NCBI GenBank assembly: GCA_934047225.1
Contig: OW203989.1
Span: 15,971,977-16,035,976, forward strand
Reading direction: 5' to 3'
DNA from: Ypsolopha sequella
Lineage: Eukaryota > Arthropoda > Insecta > Lepidoptera > Ypsolophidae
Length of the DNA stretch: 64,000 nt
Shown here: positions 11,812 to 23,443 of the stretch, in pieces
Numbering within the stretch: the first letter of the stretch is position 1
How the letters are laid out: each line of letters opens with the position of its first letter
Notes under the pieces: model-generated
Databases searched by the model: none
Seen by the model: the letters and a program-made list of their open reading frames with translations, nothing else
Told to the model about the DNA's origin: nothing
Translations under genes and position numbers: made by a program

Positions 11812-13039
11812 AGATAACTTTTATTTTTTGTTAAGTTTAGGTTTATCAATCATCAGATAAACGATATCCAGGTTATATGTTTAAAAATTGTCATATTTGC
11901 AAAAAAGACAAAACGTGAGTTTATCTGATGATGATGATTGATTGACCGTTTCTCATACATACATTTGTTTCAAAAGTTCAATTTAAACGGCCTTTAGGAA
12001 GGAACAAATTCACAGTTCAACCACATTTTATTCTAGTACATACATTAAACATACAATCTGTGTGACTACAGTGATAAAGCAGCCGCACACACGACATATT
12101 ATTGCCAATTTTATTTGACAATAACAAATACCGTAGTGAAAAAAATCCTACAATATTGTCCAAAAGCATACAGCAATATTGGCAATATATGAAATACTGC
12201 CAATTACATTGTGAATACGGCTAGCCCTATATAATTATGTAAGTCATACAAGATATGGTATAATAATAGATATTATGTACGGACGTCGGAATGATAGACT
12301 ACTTATTGGCAGTTTTTATTGCGTGGCATACTTAGCTGTTAAAATAGTTTACGAACAGGGAGCTTGAACAGCAAGCGCCTGTACTACAGTAAACAACAGT
12401 GTGGTAAGTACTATAATAAAATTGGTCAAATTGGTGTGTTCGTAGTACACGCATTACTTTAGGCGACATAGTATTTTTATAAACAACTAAAATATATATT
12501 TTTAGAGTGCACTACATGATAGGAAAACATAAATTAGAAACAAATTATCTGAGAAAAATAAATCAAAGGCCGGGCTGCTACCCGTACATCTCGCCCAGTC
12601 CGCCAGTTTGTCCACCGAGAAATACAAGATGCTTAGAACACGTAAAATACGCACAAACGTCCTCAGGAGCGTTTAATATCTGCATTATAGCTGTCTACCG
12701 CGCCTAACGCCGCCGCCGCGTGGCGAGCCGGGCGTAGGGAAGGAAATTGCATGAGTTCGTTATTGTAGGACAGATCTTACGATATCGGTTTACAACATTT
12801 TTAAGTCTAAATTATACCTTAATTAATTTTACATTATTATTGAAAAAAATGAAATTGAAATCATAATTAAAATTTAAATTTAAAATTAATACATTAAAAA
12901 TAATAGTTAAAACACAATTACAACATTACAACATTATCCGTTTCGCACTGCCGCCCATCTCACTACTTTTTCTAAGAAATTTAAGAGGGCTATGCTGTCT
13001 GTTTTGTCTTCTAAAATAACCGGCAGGTTAGTCTTGTTA

Positions 13040-13830
13040 AGGGGGTATATCATCAAAATCTACACTTTTTTTTAGTTATTTATCTGCTGTTCAAACTAAG
13101 TCCTAAGTTAAACAAATTAGTATAACAATTTTGGGACCTTTTTCTAGATTCTGGACTATCATAAACGCGATTGGAGGAATTTCACTCGATAGAAACAATT
13201 AATGAAATGAGGTCTAAATTTACACTTTTTTTGATATTCTGACAAATCGGGATAGCATACAGACTTCAAAAATATTCATTTAGATGGGTTTTAACAATAC
13301 CTAAATTACTGGTTATGGAAATTTCCATAGCTATTTTAGTTAATTTTGTATTAATTTAAAATCGACTTTTTGCCAAATTTCCCTGATTCCGTCCCTCTCG
13401 CACTGCGTGTCTTTCCGCTTGGAGTAACAGGGAATTTTGCACGGACGATATATCACCTTAAAAGTGCAGTCGATCTCAACCTCCAGATTCGCCCTCCACA
13501 AACCGAACATTGGACAGTCGAATACGACGTGCCATATCGTCTCCTCCTGGTCAGGATCACATCACAGGCTGGACTGTCCTTCAGCTTAAAGTGATGAAGG
13601 TACGATGCGAGCCCCCCATGGCCTGTTAGGGCTTGCACATAAGGGGTTAAGTTTAAGCTTCCTTAGGATTGTATGCGCAGTGGCTACGTCAGGAAGGAAG
13701 GCCTTTGTAACCTCCCCCGTGCTAGAAGACTCGTATCGCCCTTGCCACCGAAGGGCAGTCCCCTCGCGTATGGTCCTCCTCAGGTAGGATAGAGGGACAG
13801 CGTCGTAGTCGGCCGCCGTTAGATAAAAAA
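13040..13830 (-). mobile_element. 5'-truncated LINE with C-terminal ORF2 remnant
   Basis: On the minus strand, 13830 to about 13450 encodes pieces in two frames: TALRWQGRYESSSTGEV and HTILRKLKLNPL, then QALTGHGGLASYLHHFKLKD. This is the C-terminal RNase H/Zn-knuckle end of an R1- or I-like LINE ORF2. Frameshifts separate the pieces, so it is dead. The 400 bp below 13450 has no ORF and recurs at 10160-10630, fitting a 3' UTR. Confidence 0.75.
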
Positions 13831-14080
13831 AAAAAGAGAAGCTGAATATAGATGAAAAGTGTATTATCATCTACCGTATATACAAGTTATAAATTATAAT
13901 ATAAGAAAATGTTTTATAAGAACGAGGATCTCTTCTTCCCTCTTTTTCTACCCTGAAATAAATCAGGGGTCATGTTTTTTCAATATATAGTAAGCTCAAA
14001 AGAGCACGAAAATTTATATTCGTTGTAAAGCGTGACTCCATCATAGATGGGGTTATATATAAAAAATATACATATATTTT

Positions 14081-14450
14081 TTAAGCTACAAAGATATAGC
14101 TTTGTATATTTATTAGGAATTATGATACTACTACAATAGTAAGTGAAATAGGTAACTAGGTACGATCTATTAATTTTATTTATATTATAACGCCATATTA
14201 AAGCCGATTCTGAAGGCTTTCATTTTAGTTTTGGTGCTGTCAATACTAAATTTTGTTTATTGTAAAATAGTCTTTAAATGCTAGGAACAGAAGCTAAATC
14301 ACTTTGGAATAATTTTAGTTTTGACAGCACTAAAACTAAAATTAAAGCCTTCCGAATCGGCTACAATATGTTACCTATTCACTTACTATTATAGTAATAT
14401 CATATTTTTCCTAATAAATATACAAAGCTATATCTCTATTTCTTAAAAAT
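14081..14450. mobile_element. Fold-back element enclosing a MITE
   Basis: Arms 14081-14156 and 14374-14450 are imperfect reverse complements (AAAGATATAGCTTTGTATAT against ATATACAAAGCTATATCT). The loop is almost wholly the MITE at 14200-14372. Confidence 0.7.
14200..14372. mobile_element. MITE of the Harbinger-related family, copy 1
   Basis: Ends AAGCCGATTCTGAAGGCTTT and AAAGCCTTCCGAATCGGCT, with TTTTAGTTTTGGTGCTGTCA matched at the other side. The same terminal sequence occurs at 36925-37078 and, at the ends of a longer coding-bearing element, at 29772 and 32397. Confidence 0.8.
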
Positions 14451-14760
14451 ATTGTAAACCGATATCGTAAGATCTGCAAAGTTCTGTTCCACAATATCGA
14501 TCTCATGTGAACTCATGCGACTGTTTCCTTTGCTCCCAACGCCCCGCCTCGCCGCGCGGCCCCTATGGCGCGGTCCAGCGGTTTGGGTCAAAATTCGGAG
14601 AAGTCTTGTAGATCTCCAATCATGCTCGTGTCTGCTGTCTATGATTTAATTAGTCTAGCGCATCAATATATAGTTAGTTACATTGTTTCTCTTAAGGCCC
14701 CAAGTGCTGCTAGAGCTGCCGCTATAGAAAAAATATCATGAATAAAAACTATGCTATTTA

Positions 14761-15343
14761 GGGTACGTTTCGTAACGTGTGATTATCACTCGGAGCGATG
14801 CGAATTTTACCCTGCATCGTTCAAAAATCGACCCGAGTGAAACCGATGGTAAACGAACTGTTACCTGACAGTTGCGCTAAGTGTTTAGAAACGCTTTCGG
14901 GAAATGTGAATATCGCACTGACAAGTGCGATTTCTAACTCTGTTTGGGTACCGTTAAAATTCGCCTGACAGTTGTCATTTCGGAGTTTTCTCGGGATTCG
15001 GACAATTTTTGAAAATAGAATTCAACATTTCCGTACAAATACGGGAAAATGTTTCGAAACTGCTTCGACAGAATTATGGCTTGCAAATGCAAAGGTTGCA
15101 ATGCCATCCATATTAAAAGCAATAGGTATTTAGGTACTTTACTTAATTTATTTATTTTGATTTGAGGTTATGTATTTACTTGACGTGTGTCACTCCAGAC
15201 CGTTTCAAAACGCTTTTCTCACGGGAATCACTCGCAAGCGTTTCAAAACCAGATCTTCCATTCTCTTTCTAGTATATAGCTTTGTCTCTTTCTTAAAAAC
15301 GAGTGAAATTTCGCACGAAGATCACACGTTTTGAAACGTAGCC
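14761..15343. mobile_element. Inverted-repeat DNA element
   Basis: The left end GGGTACGTTTCGTAACGTGT matches the complement of the right end ACACGTTTTGAAACGTAGCC. Inner CACTCG and GCGAAATTTCAC blocks also match. A small minus-strand ORF at 14934-15122 has no recognised similarity. Confidence 0.65.
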
Positions 15344-15479
15344 TTAATAGAGCAGAATTTCAATAATGGAAGGGGCCAATGGAAATAGTCAACTAAGGGA
15401 CTTTTTCCACTGGGCTCTTCAATTATTCTTGTAAGCAAGAAATGCATTTTTTTTTCAAAGTGGCAGCACACTAGCAACT

Positions 15480-16015
15480 CTTGATTATGATCGAATTTTT
15501 ATAACCGTGAAGCAAAACCAAGAAGTTATTAAAATGGTATATACGGCTCTCTACCAATCACTTCTTTCCTACCGCATTACCTCATGGGGAGGTGCTGCTA
15601 AGTCACACTTAATAAAACTTGAGAGGGCATAGACAGCTGTACTTAAAGTACCTATGTACCTTTCGCCCATTCATTTCAACAGACGAGCTTTATACGGCAT
15701 GTCTTGTTCTAACGGTGCGACAAATATTCACAACACAACTTATCCTCAAGCAACACAAAATGTTAACTTACTCCGTTTCACATCCTTCTCTGACCAAAAG
15801 ACGGCACTATGCAGTCTGCAACGTTTTTTCTACCCACTTTTTTCTACGCACAGCGATTCTTTTGCTATCTTGGTTATTTACAACAAGGCGAATAAAGTTC
15901 TTACAATTTTCCCTACTTGTAAAAGTAAGTGTATTAGATTGCCATCGAACTGGTTACTAGGAATTTCTTACGCAGATACGGAAAAGCTCTTCAATACCAA
16001 TGCCAATTTGTAACT
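15480..16015 (+). mobile_element. LINE ORF2 C-terminal fragment, frameshifted
   Basis: Plus-strand pieces read YTALYQSLLSYRITSWGGA followed by KSHLIKLERA, and then, in a shifted frame, DELYTACLVLTVRQIFTTQL. This is the thumb and post-RT region of a non-LTR RT of the sort with SYCIxxWGG. There is an in-frame stop after LERA and at least one frameshift. Both overlapping ORFs here are parts of this relic. Confidence 0.75.
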
Positions 16016-17479
16016 TTAAAAATTGTTAACAAACATAATTTGTGTTTGTGAAAGAACATCCATAACTATGTTGTATTGTTTATATTCTTTTTTTTGTAAT
16101 TTTTATTTGTTAAATTAATAGTCATTGCATGTTATCGTTTTAAAAATTAAATTTATTGATGCTAAGATTCATAAAAAAAAATGTAAAAGTCGTTTTTGTC
16201 AATTAGTTCCTACTGATAATGTCAAAACGAATTCTGTGTGGATTGTTCATATTCATACTATCTTTTTATAAACATACTTCTACGGCACGCAACTGAATAT
16301 TATACTAAGTGCTTGTTTTTATTCTGAACAACGGGAGAAGCACTGATGCCTATATTACGGTTTTTACTATATTAGGCATATGTAGCCATATCATTAGTGC
16401 TAAGTAACAATGTCATCGAAAAGTATTGTGTATGTTATATAGCCTAATGTTTTGCTAATGTTGATGGTATCAATAAATATTTTCATTTTCATTTTCAAGA
16501 AAATACTTTAATACTTGTTTTAACTATAACCTCTCTCAGTATCTGAAGATATCCTGAAACACCTAATTTGTAGCATTTAATTCGTCCGTCTTTCCTATTC
16601 GGTGTTATCGCACCATGGCGCTCGTATCTTTCTTACGTCACAACTTTTACCGAGTATCGTACTTGATCTGTTAATACAATAACTCACAAACGTATATAGA
16701 ACGAAAAGTGTAAAAAAATACAACAGTTATATCGTGTCGTGCGTGTTTCACCCCGCTATACGCGATGTGATCACATCACTACAGTTTCTGTGTGACAACT
16801 GACAAGTAATACAAAACCGCGCGGCGGGATTCTATCCCACTTTGCTCCGCCAACCCGCTTGCTGTTTGTCATCTCGCCATGCCCGGCTGGTGTGGTACCT
16901 TCTGTGTAGCGTCTCTCATACACTTTCATAGGGTGTTACCCGCCAACACCGCATTATCACCTAGCCTCGACAACGCCACACTTTCTGGCTGCCGAGGCTT
17001 TTAACCCGTTAATTGGATTGGAGGCATGACATTGCCTATTGGTTTAGCGATAGTGAAAACTCAACAGATTAAGGCATAGCGTGGCTGAACATACCACACC
17101 GTAACCTTATCTTGGTTATACAAACATATGCTATTGATTGATAGGAGCTCAACATGTTCCTAATTAAACATATATATACTTAATTTATTATTTACATTAG
17201 ACAAAAAATACGATCACTTATGTAGTTATGTATTATGTCATGATTTTATAATTTAAGACGTAATCCATCGCTTAGGAAGTCCTAAACTTAATTAGAGCTC
17301 ATTACAAGATAGAAACATCCATCAGAAATAAATGAGCTGCGTCCCATATTTTTTCCAGAGAAATAGTTGCCGATTGATTTATCTATCTTGCATAATGCTC
17401 TGTTATAATATCACACATAATTATAACAATTAATCGGTTTTTATTAAGTAATTTTTCTTATTCCCAACATTTTGGCTCT

Positions 17480-17602
17480 GTTGCACTTTTTAGGGTTATG
17501 TCACGGACGTATTAAACAATACTAAATAATAATTGTTTAATACGTTTAATATTAAATAATAATTGTTTAATATCTCCGTGACATAACCCTAAAAAGTGCA
17601 AC
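17480..17602. mobile_element. Small hairpin MITE
   Basis: GTTGCACTTTTTAGGGTTAT and its exact complement close a 123-bp fold-back. The loop carries repeated TAATAATTGTTTAATA units. Confidence 0.75.
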
Positions 17603-17692
17603 AATTCCAAAAACTACTTGTAACATTAATATATAATGGACTCCAATACAATTTATTGAATAAAATTGATTTACTCCAATACAGTTCTGTGT

Positions 17693-17896
17693 AATGAACA
17701 GAAAATCACTTGTACTATCCCACAAATTTATTTAATACTTCCTGACCGATTTCGCCTTTATGGCATTATCAATCAAAGGAATTAATATTAGATCTTAATT
17801 TAACAATAAATAGTTTACATCAGCCAGTGTGATCAATGACACATACTGAAGTACTAAATAAATTTGTGGGATAGTAAAAGTGATTTTCTGTACATT
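17693..17896. mobile_element. Inverted-repeat MITE, family 3, copy 2
   Basis: Shares the left arm (AATGAACAGAAAATCACTTG through TTCCTGACCGATTTCGCC) and a right arm ending in AGTGATTTTCTGTACATT with 7412-7911, but is about 300 bp shorter because of internal deletion. Confidence 0.75.
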
Positions 17897-18684
17897 ATGT
17901 ATTGCAAGTTTCACCAAGTGCCAACAATCAACAGTGTAAACATTCTATAACATTAATGTTGCCAGGAATATAACCGCAGAAACATTTTCGGGAATATACA
18001 TAATATTGTCGACAATGTTGCCTAATTTCCATATACATAATGAAATTAATACTGTTGACGTCATGATAAATTACGGAAATACTGACATTTCGACTTCGAA
18101 AAATCTGTCATTTTGTAAAGTTTAAAAACGACCATATTACATCCATACAACACCATCATATTCAGAATTTTATATTTTTATTTTTGTTATATGTCATATT
18201 GTTACGACCAAACTAGCTATTTTTTTTAAATCTTTAGAATGGTAATTTTGAGAAATGGGAAGATAATATGTTTTAAGAGTAGCTGACTCTTTAATGATAT
18301 AATAATAAAAAGTTAATTCAGATAACTAAAATTAACACAATAAACAATAGAAACATAAATGTAACATACAAATGAAATAAAGATAGCTCCTTTTTTTCTT
18401 AGTAATTACTAAATAATAATACTAAACTAACGGGAACGAGAGATAGCGCTTATGACAGTTGCGGTTAGTAAATCAAATTTCGAGTAAAAATATCAAGTGT
18501 AACATTAGACACATCATACAACATGCGACATAACAGTACAAAAGGCAAATGTGCCATATCTGCTTACAAAGCAGCCATAAACCTAAAAAGTGACTGGTTT
18601 ACATTTTTTTTAATATTGTTTGGAAAGAGACAGAGAGACGGGAAGTTACGGAGAGTAGAAACCTTTATTTATTGATTGTTGATT

Positions 18685-18932
18685 TATATATGTGAGTGGT
18701 TGACCAAAAAGGGACCTGGAGGGATTGGAAACGTTTTTTTTTTTGGAATTTTTTAATCTATGTTGTCTTTTAGCTTTGTTTTGTTCTAACCAGCATTATT
18801 TTTAGGTGCCATAGTTTTTTTTTTTGTTTTACACGGCTACACCTTGTTTCTACTTCAAACTTCAAACGCGATTTACTCGAAATCAATTAATTCCCCTTGA
18901 GGTCCCTTTTTGGTCAACCACTCACATATATA
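18685..18932. mobile_element. Fold-back MITE
   Basis: ATATGTGAGTGGTTGACCAA pairs with TTGGTCAACCACTCACATAT; AAAGGGACCT pairs with AGGTCCCTTT. The interior is T-rich and non-coding. Confidence 0.75.
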
Positions 18933-18971
18933 AAATACTTAATAAAATAACATTTATGAAGAGAAAATTAT

Positions 18972-19015
18972 GTGAAATATATTTCGGGCCCTATCCTTAG
19001 CCCGTCAGTCACAAT
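18972..19015 (-). repeat. Degenerate hammerhead-like motif
   Basis: The minus strand reads TGTGACTGACGGGC, a hairpin closed by GGGC/GCCC, then GAAATATATTTCACA. Stem I (TGTGA/TCACA) and the GAAA-(AT)n part match the better motifs at 24378, 33619 and 54732, but the second half of CTGANGA is lost. Confidence 0.45.
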
Positions 19016-19352
19016 GAAGTATAAAAAAACAATTAAAAAAAAAGTACTTACCTAACTCTAACCTATTTATGTATAAAAGTATGTATAAGTGTTATCACCG
19101 AAGAACCCACCAATCTTTTGTTAGGTAGGTACTTGAAAAGCTGGTCAGCTTTTATATATTTTATATATATATAAATCAACAATAAAAGACCAAGAAGCCA
19201 TCAAATTATATTTATTTATTGATTAAGATTTAGCTACTATCATCACCAGAGATCTGATCACATAATCCTATTTGGCATCACACTTGCTCGAGATGTGCTA
19301 AACTATAATTGGACGTTATCGTTAATGATAAAAGATCAACTTTCAGTTAAAC

Positions 19353-19924
19353 AGCACTCCCATGGTCTCCGCGGGGCAAAGAGAAGCAGCAACTTTAGCA
19401 CGGGCCATATTTAAAATACAGCATCTATCTTTCCTACTTGCACTGTAACGTATACCGTGGTAGACTTTTTATTAACAGCACGAGGTAGACACCCAGGTCT
19501 TGGACAAGTACATGTGTGATATGCCCTAGACGTGTGAGCGACAGGAGGTTGTTGATTGTGGGGAGGCAGTAAGATGGCCGTGGTGAACGACCGTCCAACA
19601 TTACATTCTTACCCGCCCCTCGTCGCATATAGTAGATCGGGAGCGTATCGTGCAAGAAGTAATCAAGCGAGAGTCCGTGCGACAGGCTAGCTGCACGTGT
19701 AGAACCAGAACCGTTTGGGGCTTATTCGTTACAAAAGACAAAAGAGACAAAGCTACGTAAATGAGCAAGATGACAATATTATATCTCGCTATTATACGCA
19801 TACGTGTCCCTCATGTCGTTTTTTGAAGGCGTGACGATTGAACGCCAAACGACATTCCTTCTAGAGCCTCTTATTGGTTAATTAAGCGCTACCGCCCTCG
19901 TCCTGCGTAGATCATGGGAGTGCT
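19353..19924. mobile_element. Possible inverted-repeat element with AGCACTCCC ends
   Basis: AGCACTCCCATG at the left and CATGGGAGTGCT at the right. The interior is GC-richer than its surroundings, with small ORFs on the minus strand that I do not recognise. The same nine-base terminus occurs at 20632-21037. Confidence 0.45.
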
Positions 19925-20631
19925 ATAGCTATCTGGAAGTTTAAGTGATAATGAAATTACAACCTTCAAAAGTCAGATGCAGCCTTTAATTACATTTTAT
20001 AACTTGCAATTAGTCATCGAGTTGGAATTAGTGTAATACAGTAGAATGACAGTCAAAATGAACTTTGTACAAAAATATATATAATGTAAAACAAAAGTAG
20101 CACAGAAAACGTAATAAAAAGCACTTACACAAATGCAATCAATGGCGTTATTAACGGCTAAATAATTCATCCTCGATACAGCCTCAAATAATTTTAGTTC
20201 AAAGACCGTCAATATGGCAAATTTGTTGATAGAAAATCCTCTCCATTATATAATTCCAAAAAGTTCCAAGTAATCTTTGCCGGTAAGATAGTCGCAAAGA
20301 TAAGCAATCATCTTTTAGTATGCCGTCTCTGTTGGAATAGGGCGTCAATAGAATTTTCTTTCTCTATAACTCTCTTTCTCTATAACTCTCTTCATCTAAC
20401 ACTCTTTTTTTTCCATTGGTATTTTACAAGTTTGGAGAATAAGAACGGCGAAAGCCAAGGGCTCACAGTAAGGGTGACCTCGGTTCAATAACTTGTCTAT
20501 CGGAGGGAGCTCAGCGGCCCAATTATCGTATTCTATCTATGCAGCACGTATGCAGTGCTAGTCAAAGTCAAACATGTCATTTTCGTAGGCGAAACTTGGT
20601 ATAACATATTTTTTTGTTTCTTTTCATATTA

Positions 20632-21037
20632 AGCACTCCCTACACGATAATTATAAAAAAATCAAGATAGCTCTACCAGGGTTCGAATTGAAAATTATCA
20701 AGATAGATATAGGTTGATACTTATCTTTGATAAATATAAAATCGATATTTTAGTTAAGAAATTATGAACAAAAAATTAATAAAAGATCACCTTGATCGTA
20801 AAATGTGTATAATTTATTTACTAAACTACTTGTTTCTAACGTAAATGATGATATGTAATACCAGTTAAAAAAGGATTGCTATGCTTATACTACATGTTTC
20901 AAAATTATCGAATAATTATCTGATAATTGTCATGACAATTGTCGCAATACTTATCAAGGGGCATATATATCTTGATATTATCAAACCCTGATCTCTACTT
21001 ATTTTAGCACTATGAAATTGGGCATGTAGGGAGTGCT
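20632..21037. mobile_element. Inverted-repeat element with AGCACTCCCTAC ends
   Basis: AGCACTCCCTACA and TGTAGGGAGTGCT are its ends, with a second nested complementary pair (CCAGGGTTCGAA and TCAAACCCTG). The right end resembles 23683-23745. Confidence 0.55.
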
Positions 21038-21040
21038 TTA

Positions 21041-21185
21041 TATGGCGGCACGTCTACACGTTTGCCGCATTCCTTTTAGATATGAATAATCACGTACAAT
21101 TAAGTATAAATAAGGATTCATCTTTCATGTACGTGATTATTCATATCTAAAAGGAATGCGGCAAACGTGTAGACGTGCCGCCATA
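21041..21185. mobile_element. Perfect hairpin MITE
   Basis: Arms of about 57 bp are exact reverse complements (TATGGCGGCACGTCTACACG at one end, CGTGTAGACGTGCCGCCATA at the other), with about 30 bp between. It abuts the right end of the previous element at a TA. Perfect arms suggest a young insertion or recent gene conversion. Confidence 0.85.
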
Positions 21186-22508
21186 CTTTATATAGTTATT
21201 ATTAAATAAATGAAAAATCATTTAAGAGGCCGCTACATCGGTCTGTGATTTGTCAGATGCCATTCCGGACTGCCTCCACGGTATGGAAGTCAGTGGTTTG
21301 GGCACACGATGCCGGGGATTCCACTAGGATTGTATCACGAAATACCGTCCTTGTCTCACACAACATGTTTGCTATAGGGGCACAGCGTCTATGATTGGAT
21401 CTGATCTCTTTATCGTGTGTGTACTACAGCCAGTGTCAACATACTAACACTTTTTCTCATCGTTCAACCAAATTTACATCGTCGTAAACAAATAACAAGA
21501 AATAAAATACAAAAGAAACAACGATGCTAAAAGGGGATCCACAATGCTCATCAGTTTTGTATTGGATTCAGTTCCGTCGATGTAGATGGTAAAAATGTGA
21601 AAAAAAATATGAAGTTTTTATTAATTACACTTTATGAATAAACATTTTCATATTATAATAATAAATAATAATAATAAATTGCTTTATTTCAGGCTACAAG
21701 GCCCATAAAAAGAATTAATACATTTTTAAAGTTACTAAAGTGTCACTTTGGCACAACCTCACTGTGCCGGTCCGGTGGTGTACATGGTACTCTACCGCGA
21801 AAACGCCGGTATACCACGCCCTTCGGCCAAAAGTCCTCCTTCATGAAGGTTGACAGCCTGCTTGTCGGTATTCGCGCCACCGATTAAAACGAAACTAACA
21901 CACGCAAATACTAACAAGAAAAAAACAGCTTTATTACATAAAGAAATTATATTTAATATCGTAATGTAGCCGCTATTTCAAAATAACTGAAGTTTTGCGT
22001 GCGCGGCATCAGATTAGAGCAGGATAGACAGCTAAAACTGAAAAGCGTTAGAGCAGTACTGAATTTTAGCATTGTGCAGCCCCTTTATCTATCTCATGTT
22101 GTATGATTCTTCTATTGTTATTTGGTTTTGCAATGAGATAATAGGGTAATCTCGTCACAATATTATGTTCTTTTCATAAAACAACATTCATCAGTTTTCG
22201 TTCGTCTATGCGTACCATAGCTTAGTTCAGCTTTCCTTCTTCACCAGCATTGGTTTTACAGATTATTTGCATCCAAGTATGTATAATACTTATATAAATC
22301 TTAAGTGTGAAGTATCACAGTAAAAGTTACAAGATCAGTCTTAAATATAAAATTAAATACTCCAACAACAATAAAGTATTTACTGCTAATGTATATGTCG
22401 TCAGCACCTCGTAGAATTGGGCATATCACGATCTGCCTGGGCATATCATATTTCTGTTAAAACTAGTGGGTCGCCTCTCTTCGTGGCCTCCGCTCAGCTT
22501 CGCTCAGG

Positions 22509-22669
22509 GGGTCTACCGCGTAATTCTGATTTGTATCAACTTCAAACAAATGCATCCGAAATTCAACGCGTGCAAAAGAGATGGCATGTTAGGCGGGCGT
22601 CGTCGCACGCACGACAAATTTCAATCTAAAGTTGATGTTTATGAAAATCAGAATTACGCGGTAGACCCG
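22509..22669. mobile_element. GGGTCTACCGCG fold-back MITE, copy 1
   Basis: Ends GGGTCTACCGCGTAATTCTG and CAGAATTACGCGGTAGACCC. The inner unit GGCGGGCGTCGTCGCACGCA is shared with 48934-49093 and 49843-50004. The two small plus ORFs here are by-products. Confidence 0.85.
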
Positions 22670-23332
22670 CTGCTCCCCAAAATTCAAATGTAATCCTAAC
22701 ACGCTTCCCCTCGCTCTGCTCGTCGTCGCACCTATTTTTGACTTTTGGTGAAAGATTTATCGATTTCATACTTTACTATCCGCCCAATTCTACGACCTGC
22801 TCACGCAATATAAATAACAATAGATCACAATAACGCATGCATGTCCATTAGTTTCATAAACATATTTGTAGTTATGTAAACGTAACTAACAAAATGGTTT
22901 ACAATTACATACAACGAATTCACAGAATTCAATAACAGTTTTAAAGTGTTCTAATAAATAAATAAATTCAGGTACTATAGAACTTAGAGTAATCAACCAT
23001 CGTAGCTAAAGCTGGCACCACCGGAGTAACATCACCACGAAGAATCCGCATTCAAACGCCTCTCTCAATCCGCTTACCGGAGACCGACCTAATTGAATGT
23101 CACTACTCGATAGCGACAAACAATCTGCCGTAAACATATATTTAAAATACATTTCTATGCTACGACGCCGACGAGCCGTTTACAAACAACCGAGAAAAAC
23201 AGTCTATTACTATCCAATCGTGTGGTCAGGTTCGATCCGCTTGGCAATTCGATAACGCAATAATGGGTACGCAATAACGGTAACGAGTAAAGTCGCGTCT
23301 GGTCGACACTATTTGTAGTTTTACAGTCGTAC

Positions 23333-23401
23333 CTGGCTCCGTACGGGGGGTCTACGCTGCGGCGCGGCGGCGATAGCAGTTCGTCGTATAGGCCGGGATA
23401 C
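23333..23401 (-). CDS. RBBP6: RBBP6 exon: 69-nt Pro/Tyr-rich cassette
   Basis: Acceptor AG at 23402-23403 after CTTC; donor GTACGA at 23327-23332. It encodes Arg (split codon) then YPGLYDELLSPPRRSVD and PPYGA, ending in a split Arg codon. The phase is 2 at both ends and the length is a multiple of three, so it can be skipped without a frame change. It lies between the Arg-Ser-Pro exon at 33181-33384 and the terminal exon, 9.8 and 19.7 kb away. The donor is weak. Confidence 0.85.
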
Positions 23402-23443
23402 CTGAAGAAAAAAAGTAGCCTTCAACCAATGATTTCAAAAAGA

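Larger units (their letters stand above)
12715..14560. mobile_element. Large inverted-repeat element carrying nested insertions
   Basis: CAGATCTTACGATATCGGTT (about 12770) matches AACCGATATCGTAAGATCTG (about 14460). Weaker pairing extends out to GC-rich tips (GGGCGTAGGGAAGG against the complement at about 14540). Inside lie a LINE fragment (13040-13830) and another inverted-repeat pair (14081-14450) that itself encloses a small MITE (14200-14372). Confidence 0.7.
3671..23332 (-). other. RBBP6: RBBP6 intron before the terminal exon (about 19.7 kb), repeat-filled
   Basis: GT donor at 23327-23332 (GTACGA) and AG acceptor at 3671-3672. No host exon was found inside. Identified repeats are listed separately. 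I recognise nothing in 3671-4021, 4976-5690, 7969-8380, 8791-9480, 10893-11040, 11128-11501, 11812-12714, 16016-17479, 17897-18684, 19925-20580, 21186-22508 and 22670-23332, apart from AT-rich DNA and a GC-richer stretch at about 16590-17110. Confidence 0.8.

Noticed and set aside
20680..20700. GGGTTCGAATT resembling a tRNA T-arm
   Set aside because: No matching anticodon or acceptor stems nearby; it lies in an inverted-repeat element.
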